From JADJVL01 sp046331545 (lineage in GTDB: Bacteria > Acidobacteriota > Holophagae > Holophagales > Holophagaceae), in assembly GCA_046331545.1 (NCBI GenBank), contig JAXLQR010000002.1:1798001-1862000 (forward strand): a stretch of 64,000 nt of DNA, read 5' to 3'. The notes under the pieces are model-generated. The model saw nothing but the letters and a program-made list of their open reading frames with translations, did not search any database and was not told where the DNA came from. Positions 1 to 9,251 of this stretch are shown here, in pieces. Positions within the stretch are counted from its first letter, which is position 1. Each line of letters starts with the position of its first letter. The position numbers and the translations under genes were made by a program.

Positions 1-1296
<1,296 letters not shown>

Positions 1297-1447
1297 GGGG
1301 CGGCAGTGAGCCATCGTTCCTCAAGGGCCGGCCGGGGGGAAGGCTGGATTTTCCCGTCCCCAGGAGGGCCCGGGGGGCGCTGCTACCATCCAGAAGGCCT
1401 AAGCGCTGAGCCCGACCGGGCGTAGCGCAAGGGTCCAGGAAGCGCCC

Positions 1448-2488
1448 ATGTCCGCCCGCCCCGCCCCCCAGCCCCTCGCCCGGCTCCGCCGTGGCGGCCT
1501 CCTCGCCACGGCCTTCCTGGCCGCGGCGGCGCTGGCGGCGCCCCTGGCCTGCGACCGCAGCGTCCCGGGACCGGACTGGATGAAGGGCGCCCCCTCCCAG
1601 GCGCGCCTGGGGGTGAGCATGAAGGTGGGCTGGTTCCTGGAGCACCGCGACCTGCAGACGCTGATCGCCCGGTATCCCCTGGCCGACCAGGCGGTGGACC
1701 TGTTCCTCAAGAAGGCCCGCATCAACCCCGCCACCGAGACCGGCCGGATCACCATCTACGGCTCGGGGGACTTCAACCGGATGGCGAAGGGCCCCGACGG
1801 GAAGCCCGACCCCGCCGAAGCCGCCGCCGGCGTCCTGCTCCAGCTCGACGGCTTCCAGGACCCCAAGGCCCTCCAGGTCGCCATCGCGGAATCCTTCCCC
1901 GCCGAGGGCACGATGCGCATCGACGGGAAGGACTGCCCCCTCTTCGTGATCCTGGACGTCAACCAGGTCCACTTCCGCGCCGCCAGCGACAGCAAGGGCC
2001 GGATCTGGATCGGGGACCTGCGCGCCCTGCAGCGCCGGGCCTCCGACCAGGCCCCGGGGCCGCGCTCCCCCATGGTCCGCGCGGGCGCCTGGATCGACCC
2101 CGGCGCGCCGCTCCAGGGCTTCCTGGCGCCCGGCGACTGGCTCGACAAGGCCGCCAACCAGCTTCCCGGCGACTGGTCCAAGGAGATCCCGCGGGGCATC
2201 GCCTCCCTGGCCTGGAGCGTCGCGCCGGGCAAGGAGGCCAAGGACGGCCACAAGCTGGAGCTGGCCCTGGTGGGGACCCCCGAGGCCGTCGCCCAGGCCA
2301 CCCCCTGGCTCCAGCGCCTCGTGGCCATCACCAACGCCCTCCCCGACGCGCCCACCGTGGCGCCGGAACTCGTCCAGGAGCGGGAGCGGGTGGCCCTGCG
2401 CTGCACCCTCACCAGCAGCCAGATCGAAAGCGTCCTGAGCCGCTTCGGGCTCCCGGGGGTGAAGTTCAAGCCCGGGTCCGCGGCATGA
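1448..2488 (+). CDS. Putative exported lipoprotein, first gene of an ECF sigma cluster
   Basis: 346 residues of unrecognised family. The N-terminus has basic residues (RLRRGG) and a hydrophobic stretch ending in a lipobox-like LAAPLAC, so it is probably lipidated at about Cys36 and exposed in the periplasm. The remainder is soluble alpha/beta sequence with no catalytic motif I recognise. A GGAAG ribosome-binding site lies 6 nt before the ATG. Its stop overlaps the start of the sigma factor gene by 4 nt (ATGA), so the two are almost certainly co-transcribed and translationally coupled. That coupling suggests a part in the signal sensed or in the response, but the function itself is not visible. 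Confidence 0.7.
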   Translation: MSARPAPQPLARLRRGGLLATAFLAAAALAAPLACDRSVPGPDWMKGAPSQARLGVSMKVGWFLEHRDLQTLIARYPLADQAVDLFLKKARINPATETGRITIYGSGDFNRMAKGPDGKPDPAEAAAGVLLQLDGFQDPKALQVAIAESFPAEGTMRIDGKDCPLFVILDVNQVHFRAASDSKGRIWIGDLRALQRRASDQAPGPRSPMVRAGAWIDPGAPLQGFLAPGDWLDKAANQLPGDWSKEIPRGIASLAWSVAPGKEAKDGHKLELALVGTPEAVAQATPWLQRLVAITNALPDAPTVAPELVQERERVALRCTLTSSQIESVLSRFGLPGVKFKPGSAA

Positions 2489-3084
2489 GCCCTGACGGGC
2501 CCGACGCAGGCCGGCCGGCCCCGCCGCCCCCGGAGGAGGGGAGCCCCGAGTACTGGATGGCGGAACTGAAGGCCGGCCGGGAGGAGGCCCTGGCGCACCT
2601 CATGGCCCGGTTCGAGAAGCCCGTCGCCGCCTTCCTCTACCGCCGCCTCCAGGGCGAGGGCGGGGTCGTCCAGGAACTGGTGCAGGAGGTCTTCTTGAAA
2701 TGCCTGCAGCACAAGCACCGCTTCGAGGCCGGCCGGCCGGTGTCGGCGTGGATTTTCACCCTGGCGGCTAATGCGGCGACCGACCACCTGCGTAAACGAG
2801 GTCGGGAGCTGCCAACTCCCGAGGCCTTTGACGCACCCGATCCCCACCCGACCTCCCCCTGGGAGCTCGTGGACCAGAGCCGAAAGCTCAAGGCCCTCCA
2901 GGACGCGCTGGAGCACCTCACGCCCCGGCAGAAGGCCATGGTCCTGGCCTACTACGTCCACGAACGGCCGGTGAAGCGCATCGCCGAGGATCTCGGCTGC
3001 GCCGAGGGCACGGTGAAGGCAACCCTTTTCCAGAGCCTTGCTAAACTCCGTAAAACCTTGGATTTGAGCCATGCGATCCCCTGA
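2485..3084 (+). CDS. ECF-family RNA polymerase sigma factor
   Basis: 199-residue sigma-70-family factor of the extracytoplasmic-function type. Region 2 is seen at about residues 35-105 (VQELVQEVFLKCLQ, then SAWIFTLAANAATDHLRKR) and region 4 at about 140-192 (LTPRQKAMVLAYYVHERPV, then AEDLGCAEGTVKATLFQSL, the helix-turn-helix). Regions 1 and 3 are absent, as expected for ECF factors. A proline-rich N-terminal extension of about 25 residues precedes region 2. The gene overlaps the lipoprotein gene by 4 nt at its start and the next membrane protein gene by 14 nt at its end. It probably directs core RNA polymerase to a small regulon; target promoters cannot be read from this window. Confidence 0.92.
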   Translation: MSPDGPDAGRPAPPPPEEGSPEYWMAELKAGREEALAHLMARFEKPVAAFLYRRLQGEGGVVQELVQEVFLKCLQHKHRFEAGRPVSAWIFTLAANAATDHLRKRGRELPTPEAFDAPDPHPTSPWELVDQSRKLKALQDALEHLTPRQKAMVLAYYVHERPVKRIAEDLGCAEGTVKATLFQSLAKLRKTLDLSHAIP

Positions 3085-3787
3085 CCCGAACCCCGAGACC
3101 GCCTCCGGCGCCTTCCGGGCCCTCCCTGCGGAGCGTCAGGACCCCGAGCTGGACGCCCGGCGCTTCGACCTGCTGGAGCGGCCCGAGGACTGGCCCGAGG
3201 ACCCGGCGGCCCAGGCCGAACTGGCGGAGCTCCTCGAGCTCTCCCTGGCCCTGCGGGCCCACGGGGAGCGCGTCGCCCCGGCCATCGAGCCCCGGCGCCG
3301 CTGGTCCGGACCCTGGCTGGCCGCCGCCGCCGTCGCCCTGCTGGCCCTGGTGCCCGGAAGCTACGTCGTCCACCGCATGGGCACCCTCCAGGCCCTGGCC
3401 CAGGACCGGGCCCGGCTGGACGGGGAGGCCCAGAAGCGGGCCCAGGCCCGGCTCTGGTCGGACTTCTTCCAGCAGACCGCGGTCCTGCTCAAGGACTTCG
3501 AGAAGCGCCCGCCGGTCTGCTCCAAGGACATGGAGGACCGCAGCAATGAGCGGCTCGCCGCCCTGTCGCTGCTCCAGGCCAGCCACCAGCTGGCCGCCTC
3601 CGGGGCCCCGGTGCCCGAGGCCGAGGGCGTCCGCACCGACCTCCATGCCTGGCTGCGCGAACTGAGCCAGGAGGACGGGTGCCTCGCCCCCGCCCGGGCC
3701 GAGGAGCTGCGCCAATGGGCCTCCGCGCACAACCTGAGCGAGGAGGCCGAACGGCTCAGCCTGCTCCTGGCCAAGGACCGGTCCTGA
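3071..3787 (+). CDS. Single-pass membrane protein, candidate anti-sigma factor
   Basis: 238 residues. About 75 N-terminal residues are acidic and leucine-rich and should be cytoplasmic. One transmembrane helix follows (WLAAAAVALLALVPGSYVV, about residues 80-98), then a coiled-coil-like outer part of about 140 residues (TLQALAQDRARLDGEAQKR). The layout of sigma gene followed at once by an overlapping one-pass membrane protein is that of ECF sigma/anti-sigma pairs. The zinc-binding HxxxCxxC motif of ZAS-type anti-sigma factors is absent, so the anti-sigma role is inferred from position and topology only. The stop codon overlaps the next start (TGATG). Confidence 0.65.
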   Translation: MRSPDPNPETASGAFRALPAERQDPELDARRFDLLERPEDWPEDPAAQAELAELLELSLALRAHGERVAPAIEPRRRWSGPWLAAAAVALLALVPGSYVVHRMGTLQALAQDRARLDGEAQKRAQARLWSDFFQQTAVLLKDFEKRPPVCSKDMEDRSNERLAALSLLQASHQLAASGAPVPEAEGVRTDLHAWLRELSQEDGCLAPARAEELRQWASAHNLSEEAERLSLLLAKDRS

Positions 3788-4578
3788 TGCTCCTGGCCGG
3801 GTTCCCGCCCGAGGCGGCGCTGGTCCAGAAGGGGGTGAAGGAGAGCCCCGCGGACGCCCTGCTCCGGGAGGCCAAGAACCTGCGCTACGCCCAGCGGTGG
3901 TTTGAAGCCACTGCGGCCTACCGGCGCTTCCTGAAGGACTACCCCACCGCCTCCCGGCAGGCGGACGCCCGCTTCTGGCTGGCCGCCTCCCTCGAGGGCG
4001 ACCAGCGCTGGGACGAGGCCGCCGCGGCCTATACCGAGTTCCTCCAGCGCCACCCCGACGAGCGCATGCTGGGCAAGGAGGCCCGGCTCAACCGCGTGCG
4101 CTGCTGGGGCATCCGCCAGTGGGACAGCCCCAAGGCCGCCGAGGGCCTGGAGGCCGCGCTCACGGACAGCCTGGACGACGTGCAGGTGGCCGCGGCCCTG
4201 CAGCTCGCCAAGCGCCAGGACCGGCGCGCCATCCCGGCCCTCCAGAAGGGCCTGCGCCTTCCCGCCACGGAGGAGCCCTGCCGCCTGGCCCTCCAGGCCT
4301 TCGGCGTCCAGCCCGACCTCGCGGGCACCTCCACCGCCGGACGCTTCCTCGTGCTCCGCATCCAGGAGAAGGGCAAGCCCGACGTGATCACCATCCGCAT
4401 CGCCCTGGGCCTGGCCCGGGCCGTGGGGAGCTACCTCTCCGACGAGCAGCTCCGCCAGGCCGAGAAGAAGGGCGTGGACCTCAACCGCCTCATGGACGAG
4501 GCCCTGAAGGCCCCCAAGGGCACGGAGCTCTTCAGCCTCGAGGACGCCCGGCAGAAGACCACGGTGGTCACGGAGTAG
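3787..4578 (+). CDS. TPR/HEAT-repeat protein, last gene of the sigma cluster
   Basis: 263 residues from the ATG that overlaps the preceding stop; the frame is open further upstream but that part is a shadow of the preceding gene. Residues about 15-100 form tetratricopeptide-like helices of the YbgF/BamD kind (LLREAKNLRYAQRWFEATAAY, RQADARFWLAASLEGDQRW). Residues 110-170 look like HEAT-type helices (VQVAAALQLAKRQDRRAIP). The C-terminal 90 residues are unassigned. The first residues are hydrophobic but too short for a clear signal peptide. Repeat proteins of this type hold other proteins together, so it may work with the cluster's lipoprotein or membrane protein. No enzymatic motif is seen. Confidence 0.7.
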   Translation: MLLAGFPPEAALVQKGVKESPADALLREAKNLRYAQRWFEATAAYRRFLKDYPTASRQADARFWLAASLEGDQRWDEAAAAYTEFLQRHPDERMLGKEARLNRVRCWGIRQWDSPKAAEGLEAALTDSLDDVQVAAALQLAKRQDRRAIPALQKGLRLPATEEPCRLALQAFGVQPDLAGTSTAGRFLVLRIQEKGKPDVITIRIALGLARAVGSYLSDEQLRQAEKKGVDLNRLMDEALKAPKGTELFSLEDARQKTTVVTE

Positions 4579-4728
4579 GGCTCTGGGCTCTGGGCTGTAG
4601 GCTCTGGCCAGAACTAGAAGGCGAGCGGGGTATCAGGGGTGCGAAAACCCCTGCGAGGACGCCTTGGACAGGCCTCGCGCCGGGCCTGCCGATGGCGGCC
4701 AAAGCCCAGAGTCCAGAGCCCAAAGCCC
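4578..4728. repeat. Inverted-repeat element with internal hairpin between convergent genes
   Basis: Two 32-nt arms, 4578-4609 and 4697-4728, are inverted copies of each other with about six mismatches. Both are built from a GGGCTCTG-like unit. Between them is a 7-bp hairpin, CAGGGGT (4634-4640) pairing with ACCCCTG (4647-4653) around a GCGAAA loop. The element fills exactly the space between the stop codon of the TPR/HEAT gene and that of the DAHP synthase gene. It could be a REP/MITE-like sequence, a bidirectional terminator, or both. There is no coding capacity worth noting. Confidence 0.6.
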
Positions 4729-4729
4729 C

Positions 4730-6091
4730 TCACCCCTCCCCGAGCATCCCGGCGATGAGCAGCGCCATCTCGAGGCTCTGGGTCTGGTTCAGCCGCGGAT
4801 CGCAGCCGGTCTCGTAGGCGGTGTGGAGGTCCAGCTCGCCGAGCCTCTGGCTGCCGCCCAGGCACTCGGTGACGGGCTCCCCGGTGAGCTCGAAGTGCAC
4901 GGCGCCCAGGCACGAGCCCAGGGCGCGGTGGATGTCCAGGGTCTGGCGCAGCTCCGAGAGGATGTGCTCGAAGTCCCGCGTCTTCAGTCCGCTCGCGGTG
5001 ACGCGGCCGTTGCCGTGCATGGGATCGCAGCTCCAGAGCACGGGATGGCCGCTGGCCTGGGCGGCGTGGATCAGGCGGGGCAGGGCCTCCCGGACCTTCC
5101 GGTAGCCCAGGCGCGGGATGAGGGTGAGCCGCCCGGGTTCGCGGCCCGGGTCGAGGGCCTCCAGCAGGGCCTTCAGCTCCTCCTCGGTCACGGCGGGGCC
5201 GAGCTTGACGCCGATGGGATTGCGGATGCCCCGCAGGTAGGCCACGTGGGCGCCATCGAGCTGTCGGGTGCGCTCGCCGATCCAGAGCATGTGGGCGCCG
5301 AGGTTGTAGTGGGCGCCGCGCGTCGCGTCGAAGCGCGTGAGGGCCTCCTCGTAGGGCAGCAGCAGGGCCTCGTGGCTGGTGAAGAGCTCGCCGGTGCGCA
5401 GGTAGGACCCCGACGTGCCCTGGATGGCGTCGATGAAGTCGATGGACTCCCGCACCTTCGCCAGCACCTTCCGGTAGGCCTCGACGTCCAGGGTCGAACC
5501 CGGCAGTTCCCAGCGCTCGGGGTGGTGCAGGTCCGCGAAGCCGCCCGCCACCAGGGCGCGCAGGTGGTTGAGGGTGGCGGAGGCGTGGAAGTAGGCCTGC
5601 AGGAGGCGTCCGGGGTCGGGCCGGCGGGCTTCCTCCGTGGCCTCGGCCCCGTTCACCAGGTCGCCGCGGTAGCTGGGCAGCTCGCGGCCCCCGATGGTCT
5701 CGGTGTCGGCGCTCCGGGGCTTGGCGTACTGGCCCGCGATGCGGCCCACCTGGAAGACGCTGCGGCGCCCGCCGTGGGTGATGACCACCGACATCTGGAG
5801 GAGGATGCGCAGCTTGTCGGCGATGGCCTCGCCCCGGCAGTCGGCGAAGCGCTCGGCGCAGTCGCCTCCCTGGAGCATGAAGCGCCGCCCCGCGGCGGCC
5901 TCGGCGATGAAGCGGCGCAGGTCCTCCACCTCTTCGGCCACCACCAGGGGCGGCAGCGCGCGAAGCCGGGCCTCGGCGAGGGCCAGCGCGGCGGGATCCG
6001 CGTAGGCCGGCTGCTGGCGGGCGGGGCGCGCCCGCCAGGAAGCGGGGGTCCAGGACTCGGCGGTGAGGGCGAGGCTGCCGACGGTGTGCAT
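4730..6091 (-). CDS. aroG: Class II (plant/actinobacterial-type) 3-deoxy-D-arabino-heptulosonate-7-phosphate synthase
   Basis: 453 residues, the usual length for the class II (AroA-II) family. It condenses phosphoenolpyruvate and erythrose 4-phosphate in the first step of the shikimate pathway to Phe, Tyr and Trp. Family blocks include LQGGDCAERFADCR (about residues 73-86), KPRSADTETI (active-site lysine/arginine region) and the metal-site block VLWSCDPMHGN. The ribosome-binding site GGAG lies 5 nt before the ATG. Upstream on the same strand are a leader peptide and an overlapping terminator/antiterminator, so transcription is probably attenuated by Phe/Tyr supply. The gene ends against a convergent inverted-repeat element. 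There is no sign of a fused chorismate mutase domain. Confidence 0.95.
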   Translation of the reverse strand: MHTVGSLALTAESWTPASWRARPARQQPAYADPAALALAEARLRALPPLVVAEEVEDLRRFIAEAAAGRRFMLQGGDCAERFADCRGEAIADKLRILLQMSVVITHGGRRSVFQVGRIAGQYAKPRSADTETIGGRELPSYRGDLVNGAEATEEARRPDPGRLLQAYFHASATLNHLRALVAGGFADLHHPERWELPGSTLDVEAYRKVLAKVRESIDFIDAIQGTSGSYLRTGELFTSHEALLLPYEEALTRFDATRGAHYNLGAHMLWIGERTRQLDGAHVAYLRGIRNPIGVKLGPAVTEEELKALLEALDPGREPGRLTLIPRLGYRKVREALPRLIHAAQASGHPVLWSCDPMHGNGRVTASGLKTRDFEHILSELRQTLDIHRALGSCLGAVHFELTGEPVTECLGGSQRLGELDLHTAYETGCDPRLNQTQSLEMALLIAGMLGEG

Positions 6092-6109
6092 GGGGGCTCC
6101 GGCAAAGGA

Positions 6110-6143
6110 AAACCCCCGATCCGCGGTCGCGAATCGGGGGTTT
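6110..6143 (-). terminator. Attenuator terminator hairpin in the DAHP synthase leader
   Basis: On the minus strand an 11-bp stem, AAACCCCCGAT (6143-6133) with ATCGGGGGTTT (6120-6110), is followed by T and then CC. It is a GC-rich hairpin ending in four Ts, placed between the leader peptide stop codon and the DAHP synthase start. The short T tract makes it a moderate terminator. It is also nearly symmetrical, so it could act weakly on the other strand. Confidence 0.75.
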
Positions 6144-6163
6144 GGGTCTGGTCTGGCGCTGGT

Positions 6164-6238
6164 CTAGCTCAGGACCCCTCCGACTCGCGCCGAGGCGCGA
6201 AAGCCGAAGTGATAAAAGAAGGTCTGAGGGATGTTCAT
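6164..6238 (-). CDS. Aromatic amino-acid-rich leader peptide of the DAHP synthase attenuator
   Basis: A 24-codon open frame starts with ATG at 6238, with a GAGG ribosome-binding site 4 nt upstream, and ends with TAG at 6164-6166. Residues 7-13 are FFYHFGF: four Phe and one Tyr within seven residues, like the PheA leader peptides of enterobacteria. The codons are TTC, TTT, TAT, TTC and TTT. The peptide itself is probably not functional; its translation rate would sense charged tRNA-Phe and tRNA-Tyr. It is too short for ordinary gene callers. Confidence 0.78.
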   Translation of the reverse strand: MNIPQTFFYHFGFRASARVGGVLS

Positions 6239-6366
6239 GGGGCCTCGCGCGGAAGGCGCGTCCTGGAATCCTGCCCGAAGGCTCCCGGGGAATCAACGGC
6301 GAAGGCTCCCCAGGGGCCGGTCAACCCTCCAAAGGGACCAGAGGCGGCTGGCTAGACTGGATCCCG

Positions 6367-8169
6367 ATGTCCTCCCTCCGCCGCTTCTTCCGCGAGCACC
6401 TGTGGCCCTACCTGCCCCAGAACCTCGGCGGCTTCCTGCTCCTGATGCTGGCGGGGCTCTGCCAGGGCGCCTTGGTGACGACGCTGAAGTTCGTCTTCGA
6501 GGAGAACCTGGGCATGGGCGCGCCGAAGGGGGCCGACGCTTTCGCCGCCGCCGCCGCCGCCAAGGCCTGGCTCATGGGCCTCCTGCCCTCCACCTCGGCC
6601 CTGCGGGAGGGGGTCTACTTCGTCCCCGCCCTGCTGGTGGCGATCTTCGTGGTGAAGGGGCTCTTCACCTACACCGGGACCCTGGTGATGGTGCGCTCGG
6701 GCCTGCGGGCGACGCAGTCCCTGCGGGAGCGGCTCTTCGGCCACCTCCTGAGGCAGGAGCCGGCCTTCTTCCAGAAGCACCCGGTGGGCGAGCTCCTCAC
6801 CCGCAGCGTGAACGACGTGGCGGCCGTGCAGGGCATCGCGTCCAACCAGTTCGCCGAGGCCATGCGGGAGATCACCACCGCCGTGGCGCTGCTGGCCACG
6901 GTGCTGTGGATGAACTGGCGCCTCAGCCTCGCCATCTTCGTCGCGGGCCCGCTGGTGGTGCTGCCCATCCGCAAGCTCAGCAAGCGCATCCGCAAGGTGA
7001 ACCACGGCAACCAGGAGGCCAGCGCGCGGCTGCTCCAGCGGCTGAAGGAGGTCTTCTCCAACATCCGCGTGGTGCTGGGCTTCGCCCGGGAGCCCTTCGA
7101 GGCCGAGCGCTTCCACGACCGGAACGAGGAGCTCTTCCGCCTGGGCCTCAAGAGCGCCCGGGCCTCGGCGCTGTCGACGCCCATCATGGAGGTGGTCGGC
7201 GGCCTGCTGCTGGCGAGCCTCATCATCTACGCCTCGAAGGGCATCCGGGCCGGGACGCTCAGCGGCCCGAACTTCTTCGCCTACCTCATGGCGGTCTACG
7301 CGTTCTACGACCCCGTCCGCCGCCTGACGAAGCTGAACAACGAGATCCAGGCCGCGGGCGCCAGTCTGGACCGGGTCTACGCGCTGCTGGACCGCGCCCC
7401 GGAGATCACGGCCCCGGCGGATCCGAAGCCGGTGCCCGAGCAGCCCGAGGTGCTGTGCTTCGAGGCCGTGCACTTCGCCTATGACGCCAAGCACCGCGTG
7501 CTGAACGGCATCGACCTGGAGGTGCGCCGCGGCGAGACCGTGGCGCTGGTGGGGGGCAGCGGCGGCGGCAAGACCACGCTGGTGAACCTGGTGCCGCGCT
7601 TCTTCGATCCCACCGAGGGGCGGATCACCCTCGATGGTGCGGACCTCCGCGACTTCGACCCCCGGGCCCTCCGCGCGCGCATCGGCACCGTCACCCAGGA
7701 GACGCTGCTCTTCATGGACACGGTGCACGACAACATCGCCTACGGCCTCCAGGCCGGTCGCGAGGCGGTGATCGAGGCGGCGAAAAAGGCCCACGCCCAC
7801 GAGTTCGTCATGAGGCTCCCCAAGGGCTACGACACGCCCCTCGCCGAGACGGGCTCGAGCCTCAGCGGCGGCCAGCGCCAGCGCCTCGCCATCGCCCGGG
7901 CCCTCCTGCAGGACCCGCCCATCCTCATCCTGGACGAGGCCACCAGCGCCCTGGACACGGAGAGCGAGCGGGCGGTGCAGGAAGCCCTCGAGGCCCTGAT
8001 GAAGGACCGCACCACCCTCGTCATCGCGCACCGCCTGAGCACCGTGCAGAAGGCCACCCGCATCGTGGCCCTGAAGCACGGCCGCATCGAGGAAGTGGGA
8101 ACCCACGCCGAGCTGCTGGCGAAGGGCGGCGAGTACGCGCGGCTGCATGCGCTGCAGTTCCAGGGATGA
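6367..8169 (+). CDS. MsbA-type ABC exporter (membrane and ATPase domains fused)
   Basis: 600 residues, the usual size of half-transporters that act as homodimers. Six membrane helices lie within residues about 15-330, and the ATPase domain covers about 350-595. Walker A is VGGSGGGKTT, the signature is LSGGQRQRLA, Walker B is ILILDEATSALD, and the H-loop is IAHRLST. Similarity is to the MsbA/lipid A flippase group, so lipid or lipopolysaccharide core export across the inner membrane is the best guess, but drug exporters share the fold. A hydrophobic loop between helices 1 and 2 contains a run of alanines. The ATG at 6367 was chosen because the frame upstream is non-conserved and overlaps the attenuator. 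The stop overlaps queA by 4 nt. Confidence 0.88.
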   Translation: MSSLRRFFREHLWPYLPQNLGGFLLLMLAGLCQGALVTTLKFVFEENLGMGAPKGADAFAAAAAAKAWLMGLLPSTSALREGVYFVPALLVAIFVVKGLFTYTGTLVMVRSGLRATQSLRERLFGHLLRQEPAFFQKHPVGELLTRSVNDVAAVQGIASNQFAEAMREITTAVALLATVLWMNWRLSLAIFVAGPLVVLPIRKLSKRIRKVNHGNQEASARLLQRLKEVFSNIRVVLGFAREPFEAERFHDRNEELFRLGLKSARASALSTPIMEVVGGLLLASLIIYASKGIRAGTLSGPNFFAYLMAVYAFYDPVRRLTKLNNEIQAAGASLDRVYALLDRAPEITAPADPKPVPEQPEVLCFEAVHFAYDAKHRVLNGIDLEVRRGETVALVGGSGGGKTTLVNLVPRFFDPTEGRITLDGADLRDFDPRALRARIGTVTQETLLFMDTVHDNIAYGLQAGREAVIEAAKKAHAHEFVMRLPKGYDTPLAETGSSLSGGQRQRLAIARALLQDPPILILDEATSALDTESERAVQEALEALMKDRTTLVIAHRLSTVQKATRIVALKHGRIEEVGTHAELLAKGGEYARLHALQFQG

Positions 8170-9233
8170 AGCGGTCCCTCTTCCATTTCGATCTGCCGGA
8201 GGAGCTCATCGCCCAGCACCCGGCGGAGCGCCGGGACGGCGCCCGGCTGCTGGTGGTGGACGCGGCGACGGGACGGCTCGAGCACCTCGTCATCCCGGAC
8301 CTGCCGGACCTCGTGCCGTCCGGAAGTCTCTGCGTGCCCAACGACGTGAAGGTCCGCCATGCGCGGCTCTTCCTGAAGCGCGCGGGGGGCGGCGCCGGCG
8401 AGGCGCTGCTGCTGCGGGCCCTGGGGGACGGGAGTTTCGAGGCGATGGTTCGGCCCGGGGCGCGGTTGAAGCCGGGCGCGAAGGCCTCCGTCGTGGACCC
8501 CTCCACCGGGGAGGCGCTCGCGGAGCTCGCCATCGAGGCCAACCTGGAGGAAGGGCTGCGGGCGGTGCGGATCCTGAAGGACGGCGCGGACCTGGACTGG
8601 GACGCCGTGGACCGCATCGGCCGCCTGCCTCTGCCGCCCTACATCACGCACCTCGCCGGCGACGAGGATGAGACCCGCTACCAGACGGTCTTCCACGCCG
8701 AGGAAGGCGAGGCCGTGGCGGCACCTACCGCGGGCCTGCACTTCACCCCGGAGCTCATCGCCGCGCTCGAAGGCAAAGGCTGCGCCTGGCGTCCCGTGCG
8801 GCTGCACGTCGGCCTCGGCACCTTCCGCCCCATGAGCGCCGAGGATACGGAAGACCACGTCATGCACGAGGAGCGCTACGAGATTCCCGAGGCGACCGCG
8901 CAGGAATTCGAACAGGTGTTCCGGGAACGCACCCGTCCCCTCCTCGCCATCGGCACCACCGCCCTGCGCACGCTGGAGGGCGCCTGGGACGGCCAGCGCT
9001 TGAAGCGATCTGGCGCCACGCGCCTCTTCATCACGCCCGGCTACCGGCTCCGCACCGCCGACCACCTGCTCACGAACTTCCACCTGCCCGAGAGCACGCT
9101 GTTCGTGCTCGTCAGCGCCCTGCTCGGCCTGGACCTCGCCCACGCCGCCTACGCCGAGGCCGTGCGGGAACGGTACCGGTTCTTCAGTTATGGCGACGCA
9201 ATGCTGATCCTCAACGCGCGCCGGCCCCTCTAA
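8166..9233 (+). CDS. queA: S-adenosylmethionine:tRNA ribosyltransferase-isomerase
   Basis: 355 residues. It transfers and rearranges the ribosyl group of S-adenosylmethionine onto 7-aminomethyl-7-deazaguanine at the tRNA wobble position, giving epoxyqueuosine. Family blocks are all present: FDLPEELIAQHPAERRDGAR at the N-terminus, PPYITH, YQTVFHAEEGEAVAAPTAGL, HVGLGTFRPM, and the C-terminal NFHLPESTLFVLVSALLG and YRFFSYGDAMLI. Its ATG overlaps the stop of the upstream ABC exporter gene (ATGA), so it is translated from the same message. It ends 18 nt from a convergent small membrane protein gene. No other queuosine gene is in the window. Confidence 0.97.
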   Translation: MKRSLFHFDLPEELIAQHPAERRDGARLLVVDAATGRLEHLVIPDLPDLVPSGSLCVPNDVKVRHARLFLKRAGGGAGEALLLRALGDGSFEAMVRPGARLKPGAKASVVDPSTGEALAELAIEANLEEGLRAVRILKDGADLDWDAVDRIGRLPLPPYITHLAGDEDETRYQTVFHAEEGEAVAAPTAGLHFTPELIAALEGKGCAWRPVRLHVGLGTFRPMSAEDTEDHVMHEERYEIPEATAQEFEQVFRERTRPLLAIGTTALRTLEGAWDGQRLKRSGATRLFITPGYRLRTADHLLTNFHLPESTLFVLVSALLGLDLAHAAYAEAVRERYRFFSYGDAMLILNARRPL

Positions 9234-9251
9234 GGGCCCATGGCCCTGGCC

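Larger units (their letters stand above)
6110..6240 (-). promoter_or_regulatory. Phe/Tyr-responsive transcription attenuator upstream of DAHP synthase
   Basis: Three mutually exclusive pairings can be drawn on the minus strand. Segment 1 (TCGCGCC, 6200-6194) pairs with segment 2 (GGCGCGA, 6191-6185) as a pause hairpin. Segment 2 (CGCGAGTCGG, 6189-6180) pairs with segment 3 (CCGATTCGCG, 6137-6128) over 10 bp with one G-U pair, as antiterminator. Segment 3 with segment 4 is the terminator. Segment 1 begins at the last Phe codon of the leader, so a ribosome stalled on the aromatic codons would cover it and favour the antiterminator. This is the classical trp/phe attenuator logic, here inferred from sequence. 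Confidence 0.75.
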
